Shown here: positions 1 through 5,963 of the stretch, in pieces
Position numbering within the stretch: the stretch's first letter is position 1
Layout of the letters: every line of letters starts with the position of its first letter
NCBI GenBank assembly: GCA_026415595.1
Contig: JAOAGU010000008.1
Location: forward strand, 1 to 7,112
Direction of reading: 5' to 3'
Length of the DNA stretch: 7,112 bases
Source of the DNA: Thermodesulfovibrio sp.
Lineage (GTDB): Bacteria > Nitrospirota > Thermodesulfovibrionia > Thermodesulfovibrionales > Thermodesulfovibrionaceae
The notes under the pieces: generated by a model
Told to the model about the DNA's origin: nothing
What the model saw: only the letters and a program-made list of their open reading frames with translations
Databases searched by the model: none
Translations under genes and position numbers: made by a program

Positions 1-236
1 ATATAAGAGTAAGACTAAACATAGACAATGAAAAAATTGGATATAAAATTAGGCAGGCAACTTTAAGGAAAATACCATATATGTTAATACTTGGTGAAAA
101 AGAGGTTGAAGCAGAAAGAGTTACGGTAAGGCGTAGAAATGGTGAAAATTTTGAACTTATTGAGATTGGGAAATTCATAGACTTTATAAGAAAAGAAATA
201 AAAGAAAAAAAACAAATTGAGGAGGTGCCGAAATAG
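1..236 (+). CDS. thrS: Threonyl-tRNA synthetase, C-terminal end (partial)
   Basis: This is the last 77 codons of threonyl-tRNA synthetase, the cytosolic enzyme that charges tRNA-Thr. The start lies outside the window; complete codons begin at base 3 and the stop is TAG at 234-236. The translation contains the hallmark of the class II anticodon-binding domain, reading ...NEKIGYKIRQATLRKIPYML followed by ILGEKEVEAERVTVRRRNGE. This block is highly conserved in ThrS and holds residues that recognise the threonine anticodon. It ends in a charged helix (FIDFIRKEIKEKKQIEEVPK). The gene is followed without any gap by infC, the usual thrS-infC order in many bacteria. Its stop codon overlaps the presumed infC start, which suggests translational coupling. 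Identification is firm despite the truncation, because both the motif and the neighbour fit. Confidence 0.95.
   Translation, partial: IRVRLNIDNEKIGYKIRQATLRKIPYMLILGEKEVEAERVTVRRRNGENFELIEIGKFIDFIRKEIKEKKQIEEVPK
219..236 (+). promoter_or_regulatory. infC ribosome-binding site and rare AUA start overlapping the thrS stop
   Basis: A strong Shine-Dalgarno sequence (GAGGAGGTG, 219-227) sits about 5-6 bases before ATA at 233-235. That ATA shares bases with the thrS stop TAG (234-236), giving ATAG. The infC frame is closed by TGA at 218-220. It has no ATG, GTG or TTG between there and the ATG at 413, yet IF-3-like sequence starts right after the ATA. In enterobacteria infC uses AUU, and IF-3 represses its own mRNA by rejecting non-canonical starts. 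That known logic makes AUA initiation here credible, but it is inferred from spacing and frame only. Confidence 0.8.
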
Positions 237-739
237 CAACAAAAGACATAAGAGTTAATGAAGCCATTAAGGCAAAAGAGGTAAGATTAGTAGATGAAAA
301 TGGAAAACAGCTTGGCATAGTTACCATAAGGGAAGCGCTAAACATAGCAAGAGAAAGAGGATATGACCTTGTAGAAGTAGCTCCTAATGCAAACCCGCCT
401 GTATGTAGAGTTATGGATTACGGAAAATATAAATATCAGCTTGAAAAAAAGACATCTTCCAAAAAAACTCCTACAGTAAAAGAAATTAAAATAAGACCCC
501 AAATTTCAGACCATGACCTTCAGTTAAAAGTAAAGCATATTAAGAGATTTATTGAGGATGGGGATAAAACAAGGGTTACATTATTTTTCAGAGGAAGAGA
601 AATAGTTCATCATGAATTGGGAATGAAAGTTTTTGATAAAATCAAAGCCCTTCTTGTAGGTTTCTCTCATAAAATTGAACAGGAACCTCGTCTTGAAGGG
701 AATAACATGAGCATGATCATTTCACCTGGTAAAGATTGA
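233..739 (+). CDS. infC: Translation initiation factor IF-3, non-canonical AUA start
   Basis: IF-3 binds the 30S subunit, keeps it apart from 50S and proofreads start-codon/initiator-tRNA pairing. Counting from the ATA at 233 the protein has 168 residues, normal for the family (about 170-180). The N-terminal domain (residues about 1-70) reads DIRVNEAIKAKEVRL, then GKQLGIVTIREAL, then YDLVEVAPNANPPVCRVMDYG, all classic IF-3 blocks. A lysine-rich linker follows (LEKKTSSKKTPTVKEIKIRP). The C-terminal domain has the signature GDKTRVTLFFRGREIVHHELG. An ATG at 413 (MDYGKYKYQ) would delete the first 60 residues, including conserved sequence, so it is rejected as the start. The only sensible start is a non-ATG codon, and AUA at 233 has the ideal Shine-Dalgarno spacing. 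Identity is very sure; the exact start is likely but unproven. Confidence 0.93.
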   Translation: MATKDIRVNEAIKAKEVRLVDENGKQLGIVTIREALNIARERGYDLVEVAPNANPPVCRVMDYGKYKYQLEKKTSSKKTPTVKEIKIRPQISDHDLQLKVKHIKRFIEDGDKTRVTLFFRGREIVHHELGMKVFDKIKALLVGFSHKIEQEPRLEGNNMSMIISPGKD

Positions 740-798
740 TAAATTCTAAACTATTTTATTAAAATAAATGTCTAAACTTATGAAGGAGGAGATTGTTT

Positions 799-999
799 AT
801 GTCAAAAATCAAAACTCATAGAGGAGCTGCGAAAAGATTTAAAGTTACAGGAACTGGAAAAATTATGCGTAGAAGGGCAAATAAAAGCCATCTTCTTACG
901 GGTAAACCTTCTAAAAGAACAAGAAACCTTAGACACGCAGCCGTGATTGATGAAACAATGTATAAATCAATAAAGGCACTCATACCTTATAAATTTTAA
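799..999 (+). CDS. rpmI: 50S ribosomal protein L35
   Basis: This is a 66-residue basic protein of the large ribosomal subunit. The translation shows the L35 pattern MSKIKTHRGAAKRFKVTGTG followed by KIMRRRANKSHLLTGKPSKRTRNLR. Length matches the family (64-66). The start at ATG 799 is chosen over an in-frame TTG at 793, because the strong AAGGAGGAG (783-791) is 7 bases before the ATG and family members begin MSKIKTH or similar. It follows infC after 59 bases, as in the conserved infC-rpmI-rplT operon. The expected next gene, rplT (L20), is not there: 17 bases later rpmH begins. Confidence 0.97.
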   Translation: MSKIKTHRGAAKRFKVTGTGKIMRRRANKSHLLTGKPSKRTRNLRHAAVIDETMYKSIKALIPYKF

Positions 1000-1016
1000 A
1001 TCGGGAGGAAAAAACA

Positions 1017-1157
1017 GTGGGAGCTTACACTACTTATCATCCTCATAAACTTAAAAAGAAAAGAACTCACGGCTTTTTAAAAAGAATGAGTACACCTGGT
1101 GGAAGACGAATAATCAAGAGAAGAAGAGCAAAGGGTAGATGGAGATTAACTCCTTAA
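1017..1157 (+). CDS. rpmH: 50S ribosomal protein L34 (GTG start)
   Basis: This small gene encodes a 46-residue, strongly basic large-subunit protein. It starts with GTG at 1017, preceded by GGGAGG at 1003-1008 with 8 bases of spacing. The translation reads MGAYTTYHPHKLKKKRTHGF, then LKRMSTPGGRRIIKRRRAKG, then RWRLTP. This matches the L34 core (HGF-x-x-RM, GR-x-x-x-x-RRRAKGR-x-RL) and the usual length of 44-47. The last 19 bases overlap the next gene, yidD, in another frame. L34 is normally followed by rnpA, and that gene is absent here. Its position directly behind rpmI, instead of near dnaA, marks a junction between two conserved ribosomal/membrane gene clusters. Confidence 0.96.
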   Translation: MGAYTTYHPHKLKKKRTHGFLKRMSTPGGRRIIKRRRAKGRWRLTP

Positions 1158-1363
1158 TATCTAATCTATCTCTCATACTAATAAAGTTTTATAGGAGAAT
1201 TATTTCTCCTCTTATGCCACCTGTATGTAGATTTTATCCCACTTGTTCAGAATATGCTGAGCAGGCTATTAAAAAGTATGGATTAAAGGGCATTTTGCTT
1301 ACAATAAGAAGAATTCTAAGGTGTCATCCCTTTCATCCGGGAGGATATGACCCATTAAGGTGA
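1139..1363 (+). CDS. yidD: Membrane protein insertion efficiency factor YidD
   Basis: This is a 74-residue protein of the YidD family, a small membrane-associated factor that helps insertion of membrane proteins with YidC/Sec. The family signatures are complete: an amphipathic N-terminal helix (about residues 5-24, ending KFYRRIISPLMPP), CRFYPTCSEYAEQAI (cysteines 30 and 36), and the C-terminal RCHPFHPGGYDPLR (cysteine 62). The start ATG at 1139 lies inside the end of rpmH, giving a 19-base overlap. The ribosome-binding site (AAAGGG, about 1130-1135) is modest, so translation may depend on coupling to rpmH. The next gene, yidC, starts 4 bases after its stop, the normal order. In most bacteria rnpA separates rpmH and yidD; here nothing does. 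Confidence 0.96.
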   Translation: MEINSLISNLSLILIKFYRRIISPLMPPVCRFYPTCSEYAEQAIKKYGLKGILLTIRRILRCHPFHPGGYDPLR

Positions 1364-1367
1364 GAGT

Positions 1368-2912
1368 ATGGAAAAAACAGGATTAAGAACTTTATTAGCA
1401 GTAATTTTAAGCATGATCATACTTTTTGGAAGTCAGTATCTATATACAAAATTTTATCGACCGAAGGAGCCACCAGTTCGTCAGGAACAGGAAATTAAAA
1501 AGGAAGAAAAGGCTGTTGCTTCTTCAAACATTCAGCTTCCTGCTACTAAAAAGGAAGAGCCAAAGAAGATTGTTAAGGATACAAGATATAAGGAGATAGA
1601 AATTGAAAATGAGGCTTTTAGGGTTGTATTTTCTAACGAAGGTGCAACAATAAAAAGGATTGAATTAAAGAAATATAAGGATAAAAAGGGTAATCCTATT
1701 GTTTTAGCTTCTTCAGAGATATCTGCTCTCTGTATTGTAAAAGATGGTAAATTTGATTATGCAAAAGTAATTTTCAATATTGAAGAATCAAAAGTTTCAT
1801 TTAAGGACTCAGATGAAGCTCGAATAACATTTAATTATATTGATGGAGAATCATCAATAAAAAGAACATTTATATTCAATAAGAAGGATTATTCAATAGA
1901 GGTAAAGGAAGAAATAAGGGGAATCAATAGTTATTATGTAACCTTAGGGAAAGATTTTGGAATTTTTGATAAAGAAGATACATCTCATTGGGGTCCAATA
2001 ATTTTAAAGGAAGCTGATAGGATTGAGCTTACACCAAATAAAATAAAAGAGATGGTAACTTATAAAGAAGGAGTAAGATGGATTGCTCAAGAAGATAAAT
2101 ACTTTTTTGCAGCTATTGTTCCAGTAACTAAAGCAAATCAGTTTGTCATATCACCCTATAATGGTAATGCTTTAATATTTGTGGAGTTTAATGAGGGGCA
2201 AAACCATTATAAATTATTCGCAGGTCCAAAAGAGTATGACTATTTGAAAAAATTTAATGTTGGACTTGAGCATATTGTAGACTTTGGCTTTTTCTCAATT
2301 ATTGCCCGTCCTTTGTTCTGGTTTTTAAAACTTCTTTATACTCTTACCTCTAATTACGGAGTTGCTATAATTATACTCACGATACTCGTAAGAATACCAT
2401 TTATACCTATTGTTAACCGTGGTCAGAAATCTATGCAGAAACTAAGTGAACTTCAACCAAAACTAATGCAGTTGAAAGAACAATATAAAAATGACCCTCA
2501 GAGGTTACAGAAAGAGATTATGGAATTATATAAAAAATACAAGATTAATCCTATGAGTGGTTGCCTTCCAATATTACTTCAGATTCCTGTATTTTTTGCA
2601 CTTTATAAAATATTAACCTTAGCAATAGAACTGAGACACGCTCCATTTATGCTTTGGATTCAAGACCTTTCAGCCAAAGACCCATATTATGTTCTTCCTA
2701 TTCTTATGGGAGCAACCATGTTAATTCAGCAAAAAATGACACCTACTACAATGGACTCCACACAGCAAAAAATAATGTTAATTCTACCAGTAGTATTTAC
2801 TTTTATATTTCTGACTTTTCCTTCTGGACTGGTATTATACTGGCTAATTAATAATATATTTGGAATTGCCCAACAGTTTTATATAAATCAGAAAATTAAA
2901 AGACGTGTGTGA
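1368..2912 (+). CDS. yidC: Membrane protein insertase YidC (OxaA/Alb3 family)
   Basis: YidC inserts and folds inner-membrane proteins, alone or with SecYEG. The 514 residues follow the Gram-negative layout. An N-terminal membrane segment spans about residues 7-26. A charged linker follows, then a large periplasmic beta-domain (roughly 70-300, with WGPIILKEADRIEL and VRWIAQEDKYFFAAIVP as recognisable pieces). Last comes the conserved five-helix insertase domain (about 308-510). In that domain NYGVAIIILTILVR starts at residue 329 and carries the groove arginine R342. A cytoplasmic hairpin (QKSMQKLSELQPKLMQLKEQ and following) precedes NPMSGCLPILLQIPVFFALY around 398. A basic tail (KIKRRV) ends the protein. 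ATG 1368 is preceded by AAGGTGAG, which overlaps the yidD stop. The TGA stop overlaps the mnmE GTG. The periplasmic domain supports a two-membrane cell. Confidence 0.98.
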   Translation: MEKTGLRTLLAVILSMIILFGSQYLYTKFYRPKEPPVRQEQEIKKEEKAVASSNIQLPATKKEEPKKIVKDTRYKEIEIENEAFRVVFSNEGATIKRIELKKYKDKKGNPIVLASSEISALCIVKDGKFDYAKVIFNIEESKVSFKDSDEARITFNYIDGESSIKRTFIFNKKDYSIEVKEEIRGINSYYVTLGKDFGIFDKEDTSHWGPIILKEADRIELTPNKIKEMVTYKEGVRWIAQEDKYFFAAIVPVTKANQFVISPYNGNALIFVEFNEGQNHYKLFAGPKEYDYLKKFNVGLEHIVDFGFFSIIARPLFWFLKLLYTLTSNYGVAIIILTILVRIPFIPIVNRGQKSMQKLSELQPKLMQLKEQYKNDPQRLQKEIMELYKKYKINPMSGCLPILLQIPVFFALYKILTLAIELRHAPFMLWIQDLSAKDPYYVLPILMGATMLIQQKMTPTTMDSTQQKIMLILPVVFTFIFLTFPSGLVLYWLINNIFGIAQQFYINQKIKRRV

Positions 2913-4291
2913 TTTCATCAGAATTTGACACCATTGCCGCTATCAGTACTCCCTTAGGGGAAGGCGGAATTGGTATAATTCGTATAAGTGGACCTCAAGC
3001 AATTACCATAGCATCTAAAATATTTTTTTCACCTAAAGGAGTAAAGCTATCCAATGTTAAATCTCATACCATTCATTATGGATTTATTGTAGACCCAGAA
3101 ACAGGTTACAAGATTGATGAAGTGCTTATATCAGTAATGCGTGCACCTAATACCTATACAAGGGAAGATGTGGTTGAGATTAATTGTCATGGTGGTTATA
3201 TTATTTTAAACAGAATTCTATATCTTTTGATTAAAGAAGGTGCAAGAATCGCTGAACCAGGAGAGTTTACTAAGAGAGCTTTTTTAAGAGGGAGAATTGA
3301 TTTAAGTCAAGCAGAATCAGTTATAGATCTTATAAGGGCAAAGACAGAAGAAGCTCAAAAGATCGCACTTGAACATTTAAGTGGAAAACTCTCTGAAAAG
3401 ATAAATGAACTAAGGGATACATTAATGAGAGTCTGTGCCCATGTGGAAGCCTACATTGATTTTCCCGAAGAGGAAATTGATGGACTTACAGGAAAAGAAA
3501 TTGAAGATGAGATAGAAAGAGTCAGTGAAGAGATAAAGAAGCTTATTGAAGGATACGAAGAAGGAAAGATTTACCGAGAAGGGCTTAGGGCAGCAATAGT
3601 AGGAAAGCCAAATGTTGGAAAATCATCTCTACTAAATGCTCTTCTGATGAAAGACAGGGCAATAGTAACAGAAATCCCAGGAACAACAAGAGATATAATA
3701 GAAGAGTATGTGAATATAAAAGGAATGCCTTTAAGAATAATTGATACAGCTGGAATTAGAGAATCCCATGACCTTGTAGAAGCAGAGGGAATAAGAAGAA
3801 CTCTAAAGGCAGTAGATGAAGCAGAATTGGTGCTACTATTGCTTGACATGAGTAGAGTGATTGACAGACTTGATATGGAAATAATTGATAAAGTAAAGGA
3901 TAAAAAAGTAATAGTTGTTTTAAATAAAAAGGATATAAAAAACAAAGACTTTCAAATTCCAGAACAATTGAGAGACAAACAAAAGGTGGAAATTTCTGCA
4001 TTAAATGGAGAAGGAATAGAAGAATTAAAGGAAGTAATCTTTAATACAGTAATTTCTGGTAAATACAAACAAGAAGGGCTAATTGTAACAAAATTAAGGC
4101 ATAAGATTGCCCTTGAGGGTTCCTATTTGGCACTTAAAAATGCTCTTGAGAGTTTCAAAAAGAATGAGCCCCTTGAGATAACTGCCATGTTTCTCAGAGA
4201 GGGGCTCAACTTTTTAGGTCAGATTGTAGGTGTTGTCACTACCGAAGAAATTTTAAATTTAATCTTTAGTGAATTCTGCATAGGGAAATAA
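2909..4291 (+). CDS. mnmE: tRNA modification GTPase MnmE
   Basis: MnmE works with MnmG to place (carboxymethyl)aminomethyl groups on U34 of tRNAs, using GTP hydrolysis and a folate one-carbon donor. The 460-residue protein starts at GTG 2909, overlapping the yidC stop as GTGA, with the typical beginning FDTIAAISTPLGEGGIGIIR. The N-terminal folate-binding domain includes YTREDVVEINCHGGY. The inserted G domain has G1 GKPNVGKS (232-239), G2 GTTRD (258-262), G3 DTAG (279-282) and G4 NKKD (339-342). The C-terminus is the diagnostic FCIGK (456-460) with the essential cysteine. All key residues are present. No jag gene lies between yidC and mnmE, although it often does elsewhere. The stop is only 4 bases from the end of a convergent gene, with no terminator between them. 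Confidence 0.98.
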   Translation: MISSEFDTIAAISTPLGEGGIGIIRISGPQAITIASKIFFSPKGVKLSNVKSHTIHYGFIVDPETGYKIDEVLISVMRAPNTYTREDVVEINCHGGYIILNRILYLLIKEGARIAEPGEFTKRAFLRGRIDLSQAESVIDLIRAKTEEAQKIALEHLSGKLSEKINELRDTLMRVCAHVEAYIDFPEEEIDGLTGKEIEDEIERVSEEIKKLIEGYEEGKIYREGLRAAIVGKPNVGKSSLLNALLMKDRAIVTEIPGTTRDIIEEYVNIKGMPLRIIDTAGIRESHDLVEAEGIRRTLKAVDEAELVLLLLDMSRVIDRLDMEIIDKVKDKKVIVVLNKKDIKNKDFQIPEQLRDKQKVEISALNGEGIEELKEVIFNTVISGKYKQEGLIVTKLRHKIALEGSYLALKNALESFKKNEPLEITAMFLREGLNFLGQIVGVVTTEEILNLIFSEFCIGK

Positions 4292-4295
4292 CAAT

Positions 4296-5180
4296 TTATT
4301 TTGTCTGAGCAGGTTTTTCATCAGTTTTATTACCTATCAAAGCTTGACTTAACATTTCCTGTAAAGCCTTTTCATTAATTTCTACTTTATGTTTTTTCTT
4401 TAAATCATCAATATAACTATTAAACCAGTCTTGCTGTTTTTTTGCTTTTAGTTGTTCTGTAAGTTGCTGTTTAATTTGTTCAAATTCAACGGGAGTTCCT
4501 TTAACATCGGTAACCTTGAAAATATAAAGTCCATCTTTGCGGTTTACAGGCGGACTAACCTGTCCCTTTCTTAGACTGAATGCTAAGTTTTCAATTTGAG
4601 GGTCAAGTTGTCCTTTCTTAAAAAATCCCATATCACCACCGCTTGCTTTAGTTTTTTCATCCTTAGAGAGTTCTTTTGCTATTTTTGCAAAATCCTCTCC
4701 TTTATCAACTCTTTCATAAACTTTTTTTGCCTCTTCATCAGTTTTTACAACAATCTGGCTAAGTCTTACTTCTGTTGGTTTGATAAACTGATCCTTGTTC
4801 TTTTCATAGTAATCCTTAGCATCTTTTTCTGTTACCTGTTGAATATTTTTAAGTTCTTGTTCAAGCAATATATTGATAAGAGTTATTTTCTTGAATTCTT
4901 CAAGCCTTCTTTTGAATTCTTCTGATTTAGCAAGGTCTTTTTTCTTTGCTTCTTCATAGAGAACTTCTCTTTTTACTAATTCATCTTTAAGCCGATTTAT
5001 ACCTTCTGGTGAAGCAAGAAAAGCTTTGGTTTGAGGTGGTAAAGTTTTAAGGTCTTCCTGTAGTTCTTTTTTTGTAAGCTTTGAAGAGCCTGCTTTTAAA
5101 ATTACTTCATCTTTACCTTTGCTGCAGGCAAAAATTAAAGATAAAATGAATAAAAAAATAAAAAATTTCATAAAATTCAT
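4296..5180 (-). CDS. Parvulin-like (SurA/PrsA-type) periplasmic folding lipoprotein
   Basis: This is a 294-residue exported protein with an N-terminal SurA/PrsA-like helical region and one parvulin domain, a family that helps fold secreted and outer-membrane proteins. A hydrophobic signal (residues 4-18) ends in IFAC, so Cys19 is a likely lipidation site. Residues about 30-130 are charged, coiled-coil-prone helix. Residues about 137-225 are the parvulin domain, with VRLSQIVVK, GEDFAKIAKELSKD, GGDMGFFKKGQLDP (181 onward), AFSLRKGQVSPPV and GLYIFKV. The two histidines usual in active parvulins (HILV and YHIIKV) are Q142 and Y219, so isomerase activity is doubtful and a chaperone role is more likely. 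ATG 5180 has AAGGAG 7 bases upstream. An alternative Met4 would be too far from it. It is not named surA because it has only one parvulin domain and is a lipoprotein. Confidence 0.88.
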   Translation of the reverse strand: MNFMKFFIFLFILSLIFACSKGKDEVILKAGSSKLTKKELQEDLKTLPPQTKAFLASPEGINRLKDELVKREVLYEEAKKKDLAKSEEFKRRLEEFKKITLINILLEQELKNIQQVTEKDAKDYYEKNKDQFIKPTEVRLSQIVVKTDEEAKKVYERVDKGEDFAKIAKELSKDEKTKASGGDMGFFKKGQLDPQIENLAFSLRKGQVSPPVNRKDGLYIFKVTDVKGTPVEFEQIKQQLTEQLKAKKQQDWFNSYIDDLKKKHKVEINEKALQEMLSQALIGNKTDEKPAQTK

Positions 5181-5205
5181 TACATATCTCCTTTCTGAAT
5201 TGATT

Positions 5206-5235
5206 TTTATAATTTAACATTAAGGTATCTGTTAA
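5206..5235 (-). promoter_or_regulatory. Predicted sigma-70-type promoter of the parvulin-like lipoprotein gene
   Basis: On the minus strand, TTAACA (5230-5235) is followed after 18 bases by TATAAA (5206-5211). Each matches 5 of 6 consensus bases. Transcription would start around 5199, giving a leader of about 20 bases with AAGGAG just before the start at 5180. The surrounding DNA is very AT-rich, so chance matches are possible. Confidence 0.5.
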
Positions 5236-5289
5236 GGCAAATAAAAAAGATATTTTTATTTGAGGGAGGTTTAAGTGAAATTTGAAGGG

Positions 5290-5320
5290 TAGGGGGCATT
5301 TCTGCCCCCTAAGTTTTTAT
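5290..5320. terminator. GC-rich hairpin with T-tract, likely intrinsic terminator
   Basis: A perfect 9-bp stem (TAGGGGGCA at 5290-5298, TGCCCCCTA at 5303-5311) encloses a TTTC loop and is by far the most GC-rich patch nearby. The run TTTTTATTCTTT follows at 5314 on the plus side, the classic arrangement for stopping plus-strand transcripts. It also begins 5 bases beyond the minus-strand rhodanese stop (TAA, 5317-5319). On that strand the downstream sequence lacks a T-run, so it would be a weaker terminator or an RNA 3'-end stabiliser. The position suggests it serves the rhodanese gene; the T-tract polarity suggests it also blocks rightward transcription. Confidence 0.6.
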
Positions 5321-5787
5321 TCTTTCACATATTCTGTTGCCATTCTACCAACTTCTTTAGCAAACTCAGCAATTCCGCCTCTAAATTGAAAGGCATTTGA
5401 GAAACCAACTGCTCTTAAGGCTATTGTAGCAGCAGCTGCTCTGTCACCTGTGTGGCATAAAACTGCAATTTTCTTGTCCTTTGGAAGTTTAGCAAGATTC
5501 TCTGGTTTAAAAAGTTCATGCATTGGGATTATTAAAGAGCCTTTCCAAACAGGAGCTATGAGTTTTGTTTCTGCTGGAGTTCTTATATCAAGAATTACGA
5601 ATTCCTCTTTCTTCTTAATCATTTCAAGAATATCCTTGGTGGATATCTGACAAGGTCTTAATGTTAAAACTTCTGGAGTCATCTGAGAAAACATAGCATC
5701 AAACTTTTTAGCCATTTCCTTGTCATAGGCAAAGGCGGAAGTTACAAGGATAATTGTTGATACTAAAATTGTCATAAATGTCTTCAT
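5317..5787 (-). CDS. Periplasmic single-domain rhodanese-like protein
   Basis: This is a 156-residue exported rhodanese-fold protein. A signal peptide (residues 1-20) ends SAFA, with predicted cleavage before Y21. The rhodanese domain (about 46-150) shows EEFVILDIRTPAE (D67, R69), GSLIIPMHEL, and the active-site strand and loop AVLCHTGDRAAAA with Cys111. The loop CHTGDR fits the canonical CxxGxR pattern of sulfurtransferases, where the cysteine carries a persulfide. FQFRGGIAEF near 133-142 is the usual closing motif. An additional cysteine, C46, lies at the domain start. The true substrate cannot be read from sequence. ATG 5787 has AGGAGG 6 bases upstream. It is transcribed divergently from the larger, selenocysteine-type rhodanese gene at 5964, suggesting related roles in periplasmic sulfur handling. 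Confidence 0.92.
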   Translation of the reverse strand: MKTFMTILVSTIILVTSAFAYDKEMAKKFDAMFSQMTPEVLTLRPCQISTKDILEMIKKKEEFVILDIRTPAETKLIAPVWKGSLIIPMHELFKPENLAKLPKDKKIAVLCHTGDRAAAATIALRAVGFSNAFQFRGGIAEFAKEVGRMATEYVKE

Positions 5788-5826
5788 CTTAAACCTCCTA
5801 TTTTAGATTTTTTCTAAAAAATCAGA

Positions 5827-5845
5827 TATACTCTATGGGAGTATA
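5827..5845. repeat. 7-bp inverted repeat over a promoter -10 box, possible operator
   Basis: TATACTC (5827-5833), a 5-base spacer TATGG, and GAGTATA (5839-5845) form a perfect inverted repeat. It covers the -10 box and likely start point of the minus-strand rhodanese promoter. Such symmetry is typical of a dimeric regulator's site, but the sequence is AT-rich, only one copy is seen and no regulator gene is in the window. Confidence 0.35.
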
Positions 5846-5869
5846 CAAAATAAAATTATTTTATGTCAA
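5840..5869 (-). promoter_or_regulatory. Predicted strong promoter of the small rhodanese gene
   Basis: On the minus strand a perfect TTGACA (5864-5869) is followed after 18 bases by TATACT (5840-5845; 5 of 6 consensus). The transcript would start near 5833 and have a leader of about 45 bases. That leader contains an A/T hairpin (arms 5806-5813 and 5816-5823) before the AGGAGG. The -10 box forms one arm of the 7-bp inverted repeat at 5827-5845. Confidence 0.65.
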
Positions 5870-5912
5870 GTTGAAAAGATTCCCTATTCAGGGGCTAAAG
5901 GGTATATGTCTA

Positions 5913-5941
5913 TTGACAAAACCTATAAATAAAGTTACAAT
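5913..5941 (+). promoter_or_regulatory. Predicted strong promoter of the selenocysteine-type rhodanese gene
   Basis: A perfect TTGACA (5913-5918), a 17-base spacer, and TACAAT (5936-5941; 5 of 6) form a near-consensus sigma-70 promoter. Transcription would begin near 5948, only about 16 bases before the ATG at 5964, with AGGAGGTG (5952-5959) between. This supports 5964 as the true start, since upstream in-frame codons would lie before the transcript begins. Confidence 0.7.
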
Positions 5942-5963
5942 AATAAAAAAAAGGAGGTGTATT

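Noticed and set aside
413..739. infC starting at ATG 413
   Set aside because: It would remove about 60 residues of conserved IF-3 N-terminal domain that is present in frame just upstream.
793..999. rpmI starting at TTG 793
   Set aside because: ATG 799 has the better Shine-Dalgarno spacing, and L35 proteins begin at that methionine.
2654..2851. Plus-strand frame inside yidC
   Set aside because: It overlaps the conserved YidC membrane domain and has no recognisable protein features.
3571..4001. Minus-strand open frames inside mnmE
   Set aside because: They are low-complexity serine/leucine/phenylalanine-rich shadows of a well-conserved gene on the other strand.
4596..4925. Plus-strand frame opposite the parvulin-like gene
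   Set aside because: It is a phenylalanine-rich antisense shadow of lysine/glutamate codons.
5275..5292. Five-codon GTG reading frame with a good ribosome-binding site just before the hairpin, resembling a leader peptide
   Set aside because: It is too short to support, no regulated gene lies downstream on that strand, and such a frame arises easily by chance.
5265..5798. 11-bp inverted repeat GGAGGTTTAAG flanking the small rhodanese gene (5265-5275 and 5788-5798), as if mobile-element ends
   Set aside because: One copy is simply the gene's Shine-Dalgarno region; there is no transposase, no target duplication and no extension of the match.
5801..5823. A/T-only hairpins in the leader of the small rhodanese gene as a riboswitch or attenuator
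   Set aside because: The pairings are almost all A-T and mutually exclusive, and no terminator-type stem or known riboswitch core is visible.
5835..5963. Upstream 43-codon extension of the selenocysteine-type rhodanese
   Set aside because: The predicted promoter lies inside it, the residues do not resemble a signal peptide, and a perfect ribosome-binding site precedes ATG 5964.
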